DNA of 64,000 bases from Chitinibacter sp. GC72 (GTDB lineage Bacteria; Pseudomonadota; Gammaproteobacteria; Burkholderiales; Chitinibacteraceae): the NCBI RefSeq assembly GCF_009760905.1, contig NZ_VIRW01000002.1, positions 248,001 to 312,000 of the forward strand, read 5' to 3'. The translations under genes and the position numbers were made by a program. The notes under the pieces were generated by a model. The model was given only the letters and a program-made list of their open reading frames with translations. It searched no databases and was not told where the DNA came from. Positions 46,935 to 56,433 of the stretch are shown here, in pieces. Numbering within the stretch: the stretch's first letter is position 1; each line of letters starts with the position of its first letter.

Positions 46935-49900
46935 ATGAATATGCAAATCCATACTGCAAGCCAGAAAAATCAGTCTTTACTGCGCAATATTGCATTTGTT
47001 GATGCTCGACTAGCCGATCACAAACAACTCGTTGCAGCTCTATCACCGATAATGCCAGTGATTATGATTCCAGCCGATCAAGACGGATTGGAGATAATTA
47101 GTCACACGCTGACCAATATGCCCGGCATGTCGGTGGCTCATGTATTTTCACATGGCAGCGAAGGACGCGTGACTCTGGGCAGCAGCGTGCTCGATGCCCG
47201 TGCGCTGGCAGAGCCGGAAAGCCGCGCGCAACTCGCCGCGATGGCTGACAGTCTGGGTCGGGATGGGCTGCTGGCGCTGTATGGCTGTGATGTGGCCAGC
47301 GGCCTGCAAGGCGAAGCATTTGTCAGCCGGCTGGCGCAGGAGACCGGCCTGCAGGTAGCCGCATCGGATGACCCGAGCGGCGCGCAGACGCTGGGCGGCG
47401 ACTGGACACTGGAAGTGCTGGCGCTGGCCGATGGCAGCCTGAGCAGTGTGGCCACGCTGAGCGCCCCGCAGGCACTGGCCGATTACGGCCACACGCTGGC
47501 CGCAGCACCTGCCGCCAGCGCGCAGGTGCAAATTGCCAGCGGCCACGACTACATTTCTGCCACACCGGGTACAGCACCGCTGAATGTACTCGGCGTGGTC
47601 GAGTTGTCCGATGGCAGTCGCGCCGTGCTGCTGGCCAATACGCATGCCCAGTATTACGACATGCCCAACCTCGATTACCTGCAGGTCGCCCTTGTCGATG
47701 GCGCGGGCAATGTCACCACCAGAATGCTCAGCGGCAATGTGGCCAACGTGGTCAACAATAATGCAAGCACCACCCACAATGCCGATGCCAACCTGCAGAC
47801 CAACGATGGCGCGAATCTGGTCGCACTGAAAAATGGCGGCTTTGTCGTCGCGTCCTATTCCAATGACGGCTATGCCATCCAGATGTACGACAATGCCGGC
47901 AATGCCGTCGGCCTGTCTGCGATAGCCACGCTGACCAATTCCCTCAATCCCGACGTCAGGGTGCTCGCGGCCGACGATGGCGGCTTTGTCGTCCTGTGGA
48001 CGCAGAACAATTATCAGACGCTGAATTTCCAGCGGGTGAACGCCGATGGCAGCCTGAATGGCGCCCTGGTCAGCACCGCATTCAACACCAGCACGCATAC
48101 CCCCTACATCCAGGGCGCCGCCGTCGACCAGCATGGCAATCTGGCCATTCCGATCACAACCGACGACGTCTACACCCAAAGCCAGGTCAAGCTGTGGAAT
48201 GCCAGCAATGGGCTGGTTGGCACCTATGACACGGCTTATTACCAGGCGCCGGCAATCATCACCGCAATGTACGGTGGCGGCTTTGACCTGTTTGGCAATG
48301 ATGTGGTTTCCGGCGTTGGCAATACCAGCAGCGCCTACCATCTGCAGACACTGGGTACCGATGGCAGCCTGGGCCAGCTTGTTCGCGACGTCCTGCCACT
48401 GACCAATCTCAAATCGGTCAGCAAATCGATTTCGGGCGATATTCTGGCCATCAGCGGCGTGGATGGTGCTGCCAATACCGCTTATGTGATTGATGGCTTC
48501 CAGCCTGCTGCGGCCAGCACTTTCCTGCTCGTCAATGACCAGAGCAAACTGGCGACGGCCCCCACCCTGGGCCCGGATGGCAATCTCGTCGCCGCCTGGC
48601 TGACTGGCGCAACGCTGACAGGCGAAGGACTCCCCGCTTCGGGCACGGTTTCGGTTGTCACCTACCTGGACGCCTTTACCCAGCCCAGCAATATGCCGCC
48701 CACCCTGGCTGGCACATTCATGACCCAGGGTAACATTGGCGACAACGCCAGCATTGCGCCCTTCGCCAACCTCACCGTCAGCGATGCCGATTCGGCCAGC
48801 GGCAGCATCCGCATCACCTATCAGGCCGCCAACGGCACACTCAGCGGCGCCGGGCTGTCGGGCAGTGCTGGTGATTATGTGCTGGCCGCCGGTGGCATGG
48901 CGCTGGCCGAACTCAACGCGGCGCTGCGCGCACTGGTGTTCCACCCAACGGCCAACCAGGTCGTCGTTGGCGCCACGGTGCAGACCATCTTCACGCTCAC
49001 GCCCCAAGACGCCAGTGAGCAGGGCCGGGCCAATACGGCCAGTGTGGTGGTGGCAACCTCGATCAACGATGTGCCAACGCTGGCCAATCCGATACCCGAC
49101 CAGAGTATTGCCGAAGATGCTCAACTCAGCTTTACCTTTGCGGCCAATACCTTCCTTGATCCAGATATTGGCGATGTATTTGGCTACAGCGCCCAGCTCG
49201 CTGGCGGCGGTGCGCTGCCCGCCTGGCTGAGCTTTGATGCCGCTACGCGTACCTTCAGCGGCACACCACTGAACGACGACGTGGGCACGCTCACCATCGA
49301 AGTCATCGCCGCTGTCAACGGCGGTGCGGGCGGCACTGTCAGCGACCAGTTCACGCTGACCGTCACCAATACCAATGACGCCCCCACCCTTGCCAATGCC
49401 ATCGCCGACCAGAATGCCAGCGAAGACACGGCCTTCAGCTTCCAGTTCGCCAGCAATGCCTTTGCCGATGTCGATGCCGGCGATACGCTGAGCTACAGCG
49501 CGCAACTCGCCGGCGGCGGCGCACTGCCGGCCTGGCTGAGCTTCGACGCCGCCACGCGTACCTTCAGCGGCACGCCGGCCAACGGCGATGTCGGTACTCT
49601 GGTGATTGATGTCATCGCCCGCGATGGTGGTGGCGCGACCGCTAGCGACACGTTCAGCCTCGTCGTCGCCAACACCAACGACGCACCGACGGTCGCCAAT
49701 GCCATCGCCGACCAGAATGCCAGCGAAGACACGGCCTTCAACTTCCAGTTCGCCAGCGATGTCTTTGCCGACGCCGATGCCGGCGACACGCTGAACTACA
49801 GCGCGCAACTCGCCGGTGGCGGCGCGCTGCCGACCTGGCTGAGCTTCGATCCCGTTATGCGCACCTTCAGCGGCACACCGGCCAACGGCGATGTCGGCAG

Positions 49901-52900
49901 CATCAGCATCGATGTGATCGCAGCTGACGGCAACGGCGGCAGCATCAGCGATACCTTTACGCTGACGGTCGCCAACACCAACGATGCCCCGACCATCGCC
50001 AATGCCATCGCCAACCAGAACGCCAGCGAAGACACCGCTTTCAGCTTCCAGTTCGCCAGCAATGCCTTTGCCGACATGGATGCCGGCGACACGCTGAGCT
50101 TCAGCGCGCAACTCGCCGGCGGTGGCGCACTGCCGGCATGGCTGAGCTTTGATGCCGTCACGCGTACCTTCAGCGGCACGCCGGGCAACGGTGATGTCGG
50201 CAGCATCAGCATCGACGTGATCGCCGCTGACGGCAACGGCGGCAGCATCAGCGATACCTTTACGCTGACAGTCGCCAACACCAACGATGCCCCGACGGTT
50301 GCCAATGCCATCGCCGACCAGAATGCCAGCGAAGACACCGCTTTCAATTTCCAGTTTGCCAGCAATGCCTTTGCCGACGTCGATGTGGGTGACACGCTGA
50401 ACTACAGTGCGCAACTCGCCGGTGGCGGCACACTGCCGGCCTGGCTGAGCTTTGATGCCGCCACGCGCACCTTCAGCGGCACGCCGGCCAATGGCGATGT
50501 CGGCAGCATCAGCATCGACGTGATCGCCGCTGACGACAATGGCAGCAGCATCAGCGATACCTTTACGCTGACGGTCGCCAACACCAACGATGCCCCGACC
50601 ATCGCCAATGCCATCGCCGACCAGAATGCCAGCGAAGACGCGGTCTTCAATTTCCAGTTCGCCAGCAATACCTTTGCCGATATCGATGCCGGCGACACGC
50701 TGAGCTACAGCGCGCAGCTCGCCGGTGGTGGCGCACTGCCGGCATGGCTGAGCTTTGATGCCGTCACGCGTACCTTCAGCGGCACGCCGGGCAACGGTGA
50801 TGTCGGCAGCCTGAGCATTGACGTGATCGCGGCTGACGGCAACGGCGGCAGCATCAGTGATACCTTCACGCTGACAGTCGCCAACACCAATGACGCCCCT
50901 AGCGTCGCCAATCCCATCGCCGACCAGAACGCCAGTGCCCGCATGCCGTTCAGCTTCACCTTTGCCGGCAACAGCTTTGCCGACGAGGATGCCGGCGACA
51001 CGCTGACTTACAGTGCGCAACTCGCTGGCGGCAGCGCGCTGCCGGCCTGGCTGAGCTTCGATGCCGCCACACGCACCTTCAGCGGCACGCCCGATGACGG
51101 CGATATCGGCACGCTGAACATCGAGCTGATCGCCAGTGATGGCCACGGCGGCAACGTCAGCGACAGCTTCGCGCTGGCGATCACCCCGCTCAATCCGGAA
51201 GTGCTCAGTGTGCAGTCCACCAGCGCCAATGGCAGCTACAAGGCTGGCGCCACCCTCACGCTGACCGTCACCTTCGACCAGATCGTCACGGTAAACACCG
51301 CCGGCGGTACGCCAAGCCTGCTGCTGGAAACCGGGGGTATTGATCGCAAGGCCATTTACACGGGCGGCTCGGGAAGCAATACCCTCAGTTTCAGTTACAC
51401 CGTGCAGGCAGGTAACGAGAGCATGGACCTGGATGTGCAGTCTGCCGGCGCACTGGCGCTCAATGGCGCCCGCATCCGCAACGCCGCCCTGATGGATGCC
51501 ATCCTGACCCTGCCGGCGCCCGGCGCAAGCGGCTCGCTCGGCGCCAATGCGGCGCTAGTTGTGGACACGCAAGCACCCACGGCGAGCATTGCCAGCTTGC
51601 AGCTATCCAGCGATACCGGCAGCTTTGCCAATGACTTTGTCACTCGCACCAGCGCGCAGACACTATCTGGCATGATCACCGGCGTACTCAGCGCCACTGA
51701 TACGTTGCAGATTTCGCTGGATAACGGCAACAGCTGGCAAGTGGCCGACACGCTCGATACTGCGACAGGAGCCTGGTCGAACAGTATCAATCTGATGGGC
51801 AGCAATACAATGCGGGTTCGGGTTAAGGACCAGGCTGGCAACACCGGTCCAGAGAGGGTGCAAAGCTATGCACTCGATACACAAGCTCCCAGTGCGACAG
51901 TTAGCATCAGCAGCAACAGCCTTGGCAAGGACGCAGTGGCATCGGTCAGTTTTGCATTTTCCGAAGCCATCACGGGTCTGGACGCTAACGACATCACCAT
52001 TGAAAACGGCCAGCTTGGCAACCTGAGCAGCAATGATGGCGGAAGAAACTGGACCGCGACCTTCACACCGACCGCCGAAATCAGCGACAGCAGCAATGTC
52101 ATTACACTGAATCTGACCGGTGTCAGCGATCTGGCCGGGAATGTGGGCAACGGTACAGCTGTTTCGGCCAATTACAGCATCAATACCGTTACTCCACCGC
52201 CTCCACCCACGCCAACTCCGACGCCGATTGGCACCTTCGATGGCATAACCGTCACCGAAGTCACCCAGAGCGATGGCAGCAAGGTCATTACCATTCCGGT
52301 GATTCCCGATAGCCGCCCCGGCAATCCCGGCGGCACGCAGTCCTCGCATGTCGAGATTCCGCTGTTCAAGAACAGCATCGGACAGCCGGTACTGGAGCTC
52401 GGTCTGCCCGCAGGCTTTGGGCTGATTATCAGCGGACAACCTGCCGTACAAAACCCGGCCGCTGCCGACCGCACCCTGACCGACGCGATTTCTCGCGCGC
52501 TCTCGGACGATCTACTCACCCGCGAGCAGATCGTCACCGAGCTCAAAACATTCCTTGCCGGACTACCGACCGATGAGCGGCTGCTGATCCAGAGCATCAC
52601 CCCGACACTACCAGCTGGGGCTGGTGTACCGGGCCTTCCCTTGATCATCACAGGTTCAAACCGACCAGAAGACGGTCAGCAGGCGCTGGTCATCGATGTC
52701 AGCAAACTGCCCAAAGGTACGGTGATTCAGGTCAACGACATCGAGTTTCTCACCGTGATCGGTGAAATTCGTGCCATTGGCGGAGCAGGCCAGAATACAG
52801 CCGTCGGCGACGGTCAAACCCAATTTATGGTCCTGGGCGCCGACGACGATCTGATTTATGGCGGTGCAGGTAACGACACTGTTGGCTCGCTGGGCGGCAA

Positions 52901-53825
52901 TGACCAGATTCATGGCGAGGCTGGCAATGATGTGGTTTATGGTGGTGCTGGCGATGACACAGTCAGTGGCGGCAGCGGCAATGACCGACTCAATGGCGGC
53001 CTAGGCCAAGATACGGCGCTGATGAGCGGTGGCCGCAGCGACTACACGATCAGTACAGAAGGCAACACCGTGGTATTGACCCACAAGCTCGGTGAAATCG
53101 AGCGATTGATTGATGTTGAACTCATCAAATTCGCCAGCGGCAATGATCTGCAAGTAAGCTATGGCGAGGTACATACCACAGAAGAAAATGCCGACATTCT
53201 GAAGATCAGCACAAGCACTCGCTATGTAGGAAGCTCAGCCAACGAGCAAGGCTATCTACCGATGGGGTTGGGTCTGACGATTGACGGTAATGCTGGTCAT
53301 GACGTGCTGCAGTTGCAAGGTCAGGCCAGCGATTATCACCTAGGTAAGAACGGTAACGCACTGGAAATTACCCGCTATAGCGATGGAGCGATGTTCAGTT
53401 TGCAGAATGCTGAAATGCTGGCCTTTGACAGCCAGCAGACCGTGGTGCTAGCGCGCAATGGTATCGAAGCCACGCTGGCCAGACTGGTACAGGTCTACCT
53501 GAACCGAGATTCGAGCATGACTGAATGGCAGGAAGGCACTCAGGCCGTGGCGGCCTACCAAGCTGGCAGCATGACAGCGGAGAAGATTTTCGCGTGGTTC
53601 CATACCCAGAATCCAGGACTGGCAGGCCTAAGCAATGCCGCCTATGTGCAGACCTTATACCAAAACACACTAGGTCGTGCCGCCACACAAGGCGAGCAAA
53701 ATACGCATGTTCAGCAACTCGAACAGCAAACGCTGAACCGTGATTGGCTAGCGGTAGAAATTGCCAATAGTGCGGAGACGATCAAAACAATAGGAACTGT
53801 AATTCAATTTGAAGACTGGTTATAA
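46935..53825 (+). CDS. Giant DUF4347/Ig-repeat/RTX/DUF4214 surface protein (2296 residues)
   Basis: A putative secreted adhesin or matrix protein. Order: DUF4347 domain at about residues 18-170 (NIAFVDARLADHKQLVAAL, VAHVFSHGSEGRVTLG, LLALYGCDVASG); a beta-propeller-like region (about 190-600); a VCBS/cadherin-like domain; seven tandem ~101-residue He_PIG/dystroglycan-type Ig repeats (711-1418); two or three Big/Ig-like domains (1420-1755); a proline/threonine linker; a mixed domain (1770-1970); RTX-type nonapeptides GGAGNDTVG, EAGNDVVYG, GAGDDTVSG (about 1975-2030), which bind calcium in known proteins; and a C-terminal DUF4214 domain (about 2180-2290). No Sec signal is seen; RTX repeats point to type I secretion, but no ABC/MFP/TolC genes are in the window. 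No canonical LapG cleavage site was found at its N-terminus. Confidence 0.9.
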   Translation: MNMQIHTASQKNQSLLRNIAFVDARLADHKQLVAALSPIMPVIMIPADQDGLEIISHTLTNMPGMSVAHVFSHGSEGRVTLGSSVLDARALAEPESRAQLAAMADSLGRDGLLALYGCDVASGLQGEAFVSRLAQETGLQVAASDDPSGAQTLGGDWTLEVLALADGSLSSVATLSAPQALADYGHTLAAAPAASAQVQIASGHDYISATPGTAPLNVLGVVELSDGSRAVLLANTHAQYYDMPNLDYLQVALVDGAGNVTTRMLSGNVANVVNNNASTTHNADANLQTNDGANLVALKNGGFVVASYSNDGYAIQMYDNAGNAVGLSAIATLTNSLNPDVRVLAADDGGFVVLWTQNNYQTLNFQRVNADGSLNGALVSTAFNTSTHTPYIQGAAVDQHGNLAIPITTDDVYTQSQVKLWNASNGLVGTYDTAYYQAPAIITAMYGGGFDLFGNDVVSGVGNTSSAYHLQTLGTDGSLGQLVRDVLPLTNLKSVSKSISGDILAISGVDGAANTAYVIDGFQPAAASTFLLVNDQSKLATAPTLGPDGNLVAAWLTGATLTGEGLPASGTVSVVTYLDAFTQPSNMPPTLAGTFMTQGNIGDNASIAPFANLTVSDADSASGSIRITYQAANGTLSGAGLSGSAGDYVLAAGGMALAELNAALRALVFHPTANQVVVGATVQTIFTLTPQDASEQGRANTASVVVATSINDVPTLANPIPDQSIAEDAQLSFTFAANTFLDPDIGDVFGYSAQLAGGGALPAWLSFDAATRTFSGTPLNDDVGTLTIEVIAAVNGGAGGTVSDQFTLTVTNTNDAPTLANAIADQNASEDTAFSFQFASNAFADVDAGDTLSYSAQLAGGGALPAWLSFDAATRTFSGTPANGDVGTLVIDVIARDGGGATASDTFSLVVANTNDAPTVANAIADQNASEDTAFNFQFASDVFADADAGDTLNYSAQLAGGGALPTWLSFDPVMRTFSGTPANGDVGSISIDVIAADGNGGSISDTFTLTVANTNDAPTIANAIANQNASEDTAFSFQFASNAFADMDAGDTLSFSAQLAGGGALPAWLSFDAVTRTFSGTPGNGDVGSISIDVIAADGNGGSISDTFTLTVANTNDAPTVANAIADQNASEDTAFNFQFASNAFADVDVGDTLNYSAQLAGGGTLPAWLSFDAATRTFSGTPANGDVGSISIDVIAADDNGSSISDTFTLTVANTNDAPTIANAIADQNASEDAVFNFQFASNTFADIDAGDTLSYSAQLAGGGALPAWLSFDAVTRTFSGTPGNGDVGSLSIDVIAADGNGGSISDTFTLTVANTNDAPSVANPIADQNASARMPFSFTFAGNSFADEDAGDTLTYSAQLAGGSALPAWLSFDAATRTFSGTPDDGDIGTLNIELIASDGHGGNVSDSFALAITPLNPEVLSVQSTSANGSYKAGATLTLTVTFDQIVTVNTAGGTPSLLLETGGIDRKAIYTGGSGSNTLSFSYTVQAGNESMDLDVQSAGALALNGARIRNAALMDAILTLPAPGASGSLGANAALVVDTQAPTASIASLQLSSDTGSFANDFVTRTSAQTLSGMITGVLSATDTLQISLDNGNSWQVADTLDTATGAWSNSINLMGSNTMRVRVKDQAGNTGPERVQSYALDTQAPSATVSISSNSLGKDAVASVSFAFSEAITGLDANDITIENGQLGNLSSNDGGRNWTATFTPTAEISDSSNVITLNLTGVSDLAGNVGNGTAVSANYSINTVTPPPPPTPTPTPIGTFDGITVTEVTQSDGSKVITIPVIPDSRPGNPGGTQSSHVEIPLFKNSIGQPVLELGLPAGFGLIISGQPAVQNPAAADRTLTDAISRALSDDLLTREQIVTELKTFLAGLPTDERLLIQSITPTLPAGAGVPGLPLIITGSNRPEDGQQALVIDVSKLPKGTVIQVNDIEFLTVIGEIRAIGGAGQNTAVGDGQTQFMVLGADDDLIYGGAGNDTVGSLGGNDQIHGEAGNDVVYGGAGDDTVSGGSGNDRLNGGLGQDTALMSGGRSDYTISTEGNTVVLTHKLGEIERLIDVELIKFASGNDLQVSYGEVHTTEENADILKISTSTRYVGSSANEQGYLPMGLGLTIDGNAGHDVLQLQGQASDYHLGKNGNALEITRYSDGAMFSLQNAEMLAFDSQQTVVLARNGIEATLARLVQVYLNRDSSMTEWQEGTQAVAAYQAGSMTAEKIFAWFHTQNPGLAGLSNAAYVQTLYQNTLGRAATQGEQNTHVQQLEQQTLNRDWLAVEIANSAETIKTIGTVIQFEDWL
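49065..51190 (+). repeat. Seven tandem ~300-bp coding repeats inside the giant gene
   Basis: Each unit starts at NDxPT and encodes about 100 residues, with the recurring pieces AQLAGGGALPAWLSFD, TRTFSGTP and SDTFTLTVANTNDAP. Units 2-6 are nearly identical at protein level and share long stretches at DNA level (for example the segment encoding VGSISIDVIAADGNGGS in units 3, 4 and, slightly changed, 5 and 6). Units 1 and 7 are more divergent, as expected for array ends. Confidence 0.9.
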
Positions 53826-53955
53826 ATAACCCAACGCATTTGAGCATATCTAAGGTGGTTTTGATGGGAAATAGCGGCGTCTCCATCATTCATGGCAATC
53901 GGGCTTCACGGCCTGCATTGCCGTGAAATTACCGATTCAAATACATTCAAATACA

Positions 53956-54555
53956 CTAAACGGGTAATGTGCATTCAATTCGCAGCAGCTCGCGATTGTG
54001 CAATTTATAAAACGCCTCTTGCGGCATATCCTGTGCCCACAGCGCGTCAAAATCCAAACCGGCATACACACCGCGCAGGATCTTCCCGAGCAAGCCATGC
54101 GCGACCACAATTAGCTGGTGTGGCAGCTGAGGATCGGCTAACCAATGCTCAATCCGCGCCAGCACGGCTTCATACGGCTCGCAATTGGGCGCATTGAAGT
54201 GCCAATTGGGCTGTGTGGCCAGCACTGGAATTTCAGCATGCAATTGCTCGACGGGCGCGGCTTCCCATTCGCCAAACGCCACCTCGATCAGTCGGGGCTC
54301 GGCCTGAATCACCTCAGCAGGCAGCGCGAGCTCTTCACACACCAAACGGGCAGTTTGCATCGCCCGCCCCAATGGGCTGGCTATCATGTGCCAATCGCGA
54401 GCATCATCGCCAAGCTGACGACGCAGCGCCGCCCCCATCGCGCGCGCTTGCGCCTGCCCCAGCTCGGTGAGCGGTGAATCGCAATGGCCTTGCATCCGAC
54501 GCTCGGCATTGAGCTCGGTTTGACCATGACGCAGTAAATAAATCGTACGAGACAT
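53956..54555 (-). CDS. Histidine phosphatase family protein
   Basis: A 199-residue cytoplasmic phosphatase of the phosphoglycerate mutase-like superfamily. The catalytic motif LLRHGQTELNAERRMQG (residues 7-23) contains the phospho-acceptor His. SPLGRAMQTA supplies the conserved Arg, the acid EVAFGEWE follows, and VVAHG provides the second catalytic His. The start is ATG 54555 behind GGGAG. Substrate unknown; similar genes are annotated as phosphoglycerate mutase or alpha-ribazole phosphatase, but no cobalamin genes are nearby. Confidence 0.88.
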   Translation of the reverse strand: MSRTIYLLRHGQTELNAERRMQGHCDSPLTELGQAQARAMGAALRRQLGDDARDWHMIASPLGRAMQTARLVCEELALPAEVIQAEPRLIEVAFGEWEAAPVEQLHAEIPVLATQPNWHFNAPNCEPYEAVLARIEHWLADPQLPHQLIVVAHGLLGKILRGVYAGLDFDALWAQDMPQEAFYKLHNRELLRIECTLPV

Positions 54556-54654
54556 CAAAACTCCCAAAAAATTTGCGGCCGAATTTCCCCACAGAAATTC
54601 AGCCGCCACTTAAACTACCGCCGCGCCGCGCATGCGGCGAGCGTCAATCAATAA

Positions 54655-55113
54655 CTAGTGATGCGCCGTACGCGGCCACAATAACATCGGTGCGGCCACG
54701 CCAAAGGCCAGGGCAATCACAATCATACACGCGGTAATGCCGCTCACTCCGGCGCTGACCAATAATTGCGTGCCATCTGCGCCATGTGGCAAGGTAGCCA
54801 TCCCCAGCAAGCCCTGCACCGCTTTATACATATAAGTACCCGGCACCATCGGAATCGCCGCGCTAACCGCAAAAATTGCCCCCGGCTCGTCACGTCGCGC
54901 ACCCCACCATTCGGCGAAAAAGCCAATCAGCAGCCCGGCACACAAGGTGCCCAGCACAATATCACCGCCGCCCATCATCACCAGCTTACGACATGCATGC
55001 CCAGCAATCGCCAGTACGCCACACATCAGCAAAGTACGCGGCGGCACATTAAACAGCAGCGCAAACCCCAGCGCCGCCGGTGCCGCCCATAGCTCAAGCA
55101 ACCAGGTATCCAT
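54655..55113 (-). CDS. YjjB/ThrE_2-type exporter subunit
   Basis: A 152-residue membrane protein with about five transmembrane segments. It shows the ThrE_2 features FNVPPRTLLMCGVLAIAGH, FAEWWGARRDEPGAIF and IPMVPGTYMYKA. With its upstream partner it forms a split ThrE-type transporter. Such pairs export small metabolites (succinate for E. coli YjjPB, threonine/serine for the fused ThrE); the substrate here is not known. Separated by 11 bases from the YjjP-like gene. Confidence 0.87.
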   Translation of the reverse strand: MDTWLLELWAAPAALGFALLFNVPPRTLLMCGVLAIAGHACRKLVMMGGGDIVLGTLCAGLLIGFFAEWWGARRDEPGAIFAVSAAIPMVPGTYMYKAVQGLLGMATLPHGADGTQLLVSAGVSGITACMIVIALAFGVAAPMLLWPRTAHH

Positions 55114-55124
55114 CGCCAGCCCTT

Positions 55125-55910
55125 TTAGTTCAACAGTCGCAGGGCAATACTCACCCCTACTGCGATTCCAAAGATAATCACCGCGCTCATCGTAAAGCGC
55201 ACCATGCCATTCAAATAATTGCCATTGAGTAGGTCTGAAGCGCCATTAATCAGCGGCACGCCCGGAATCAAAAACAGCACCGATGCGGCCAGCGCCGCAT
55301 CCGGCGTGGAGCTGCCTTGCTGCGCAAGCAGTCCGGTAATCAATAGCGCGACAAAGCTCGCTGCCGTCGCAAAAATCGACGGTTTAAAATGCCGTAGCAC
55401 CAGCGCAAACCGCACCGCCATCCCGCAGGCGGCACCCAAGGTCGTAAATAAAATAGCAGGTATATCGCCACCAAACAACGCAGCAAAGGCACCGCACGAT
55501 ATACCCACCATCACCGTCACAAACCAGCGCGGATAGTGGATTGCCCGCTGGGCAATATCAGCCAATAGCGCGCGTGCCGCAGCAATATCAAGCTCGCCCT
55601 GTTCCAGCTGGTACAGCCAGCGGCGCACCGCCGACAACGTCGCAAAATTCGCCCCCATATGCGGCGCTTTGCGAAAGGCCGTATGCGTTTCATTGCCCGC
55701 CTCGCCAGCACGCTCAACGGTGACGCCAATATTGGTCGACGAAATCATCGTCTCCACCCTAGCAGCGCCCAGCGATTTGGCAATCCGCTGCATGGCCATT
55801 GAGGTACGATGGGTGCCCGCGCCCGACTGATGCATCAATAGCCCGGCATCCAGCGCCAGGGCCAAAATTTCATCCAGCGGCAACACCGGAGAAGTGGAAA
55901 TGGTCTGCAT
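55125..55910 (-). CDS. YjjP/ThrE_1-type exporter subunit
   Basis: A 261-residue partner of the YjjB-like protein. The cytoplasmic N-terminal part has LMHQSGAGTHRTSMAMQRIA (about residues 25-44), typical of ThrE_1. Five transmembrane helices follow from about residue 125, with FLIPGVPLINGASDLLNG near the end. I prefer ATG 55910 (MQTISTSPVLPL). The frame extends 25 codons upstream, but without family-like residues; neither start has a strong ribosome-binding site. Confidence 0.87.
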   Translation of the reverse strand: MQTISTSPVLPLDEILALALDAGLLMHQSGAGTHRTSMAMQRIAKSLGAARVETMISSTNIGVTVERAGEAGNETHTAFRKAPHMGANFATLSAVRRWLYQLEQGELDIAAARALLADIAQRAIHYPRWFVTVMVGISCGAFAALFGGDIPAILFTTLGAACGMAVRFALVLRHFKPSIFATAASFVALLITGLLAQQGSSTPDAALAASVLFLIPGVPLINGASDLLNGNYLNGMVRFTMSAVIIFGIAVGVSIALRLLN

Positions 55911-56046
55911 GATCGCCGCACCCGCACGCACAAGAATGCAGCGATTGTAGGCCAAATCGCGCACGCCAGTCTTGCCCCGCATCAAAGCGCGCCACCGGGC
56001 GATCGGCGGTAAAAGTACCGTTCAAACCCTGAAAAGGAAATATGAA

Positions 56047-56075
56047 TTGACACTGGGCGGCTTGGGCTATATAGT
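56047..56075 (+). promoter_or_regulatory. Strong sigma-70 promoter of the tRNA-fMet cluster
   Basis: Perfect TTGACA (56047-56052), exact 17-base spacer, TATAGT (56070-56075), then a GC-rich discriminator TCGCCCC before the tRNA at 56088. The GC-rich discriminator is the established sign of stringent (ppGpp) control for stable RNA genes. Confidence 0.88.
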
Positions 56076-56087
56076 TCGCCCCTCTGT

Positions 56088-56163
56088 CGCGGGATGGAGC
56101 AGTTGGCAGCTCGTCGGGCTCATAACCCGAAGGTCACAGGTTCGAGTCCTGTTCCCGCAACCA
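56088..56163 (+). tRNA. Initiator tRNA-fMet (CAT), copy 1
   Basis: 76 bases with encoded CCA. Anticodon loop CTCATAA flanked by three G:C pairs (GGG/CCC), and an unpaired C1:A72 (CGCGGG...CCCGCA-ACCA): the two established hallmarks of bacterial initiator tRNA. Directly downstream of a strong promoter. Confidence 0.97.
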
Positions 56164-56268
56164 GACAAATTCCTCAAAAATCGCTTCGATGTGCAACTTA
56201 GTCGCTGTGACAATGTGTGACGCAGCAAGCGGTTTTTCTCAGTAGCAATACTGATCGCCAAGTACAGA

Positions 56269-56344
56269 CGCGGGATGGAGCAGTTGGCAGCTCGTCGGGC
56301 TCATAACCCGAAGGTCACAGGTTCGAGTCCTGTTCCCGCAACCA
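56269..56344 (+). tRNA. Initiator tRNA-fMet (CAT), copy 2
   Basis: Identical to copy 1 over all 76 bases, including CCA and the C1:A72 mismatch. It lies 105 bases after copy 1 in unrelated spacer sequence; no separate promoter is obvious. Confidence 0.97.
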
Positions 56345-56433
56345 AAACCGCCAATTTCCAATCATTTTCTTGTGACGTTGATGATTAAAACTGGTAATTT
56401 ATTGGATGCGTCGACCAATAAATAGCAAACAGC

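Noticed and set aside
49493-51001. Several ~98-codon minus-strand ORFs at about 300-base intervals
   Set aside because: They are antisense shadows of the tandem Ig repeats, identical in spacing to the repeat unit.
47148-51146. A 1332-codon open frame on the minus strand inside the giant surface-protein gene
   Set aside because: It mirrors the GC-rich, repetitive plus-strand gene; its repeats follow the Ig-repeat period, it has no domain, signal or ribosome-binding site, and the plus strand carries recognisable domains throughout.
53866-53928. A 20-codon ORF after the giant gene preceded by AAGGTGG
   Set aside because: Too short, polar and without any supporting context; the Shine-Dalgarno match is likely chance.
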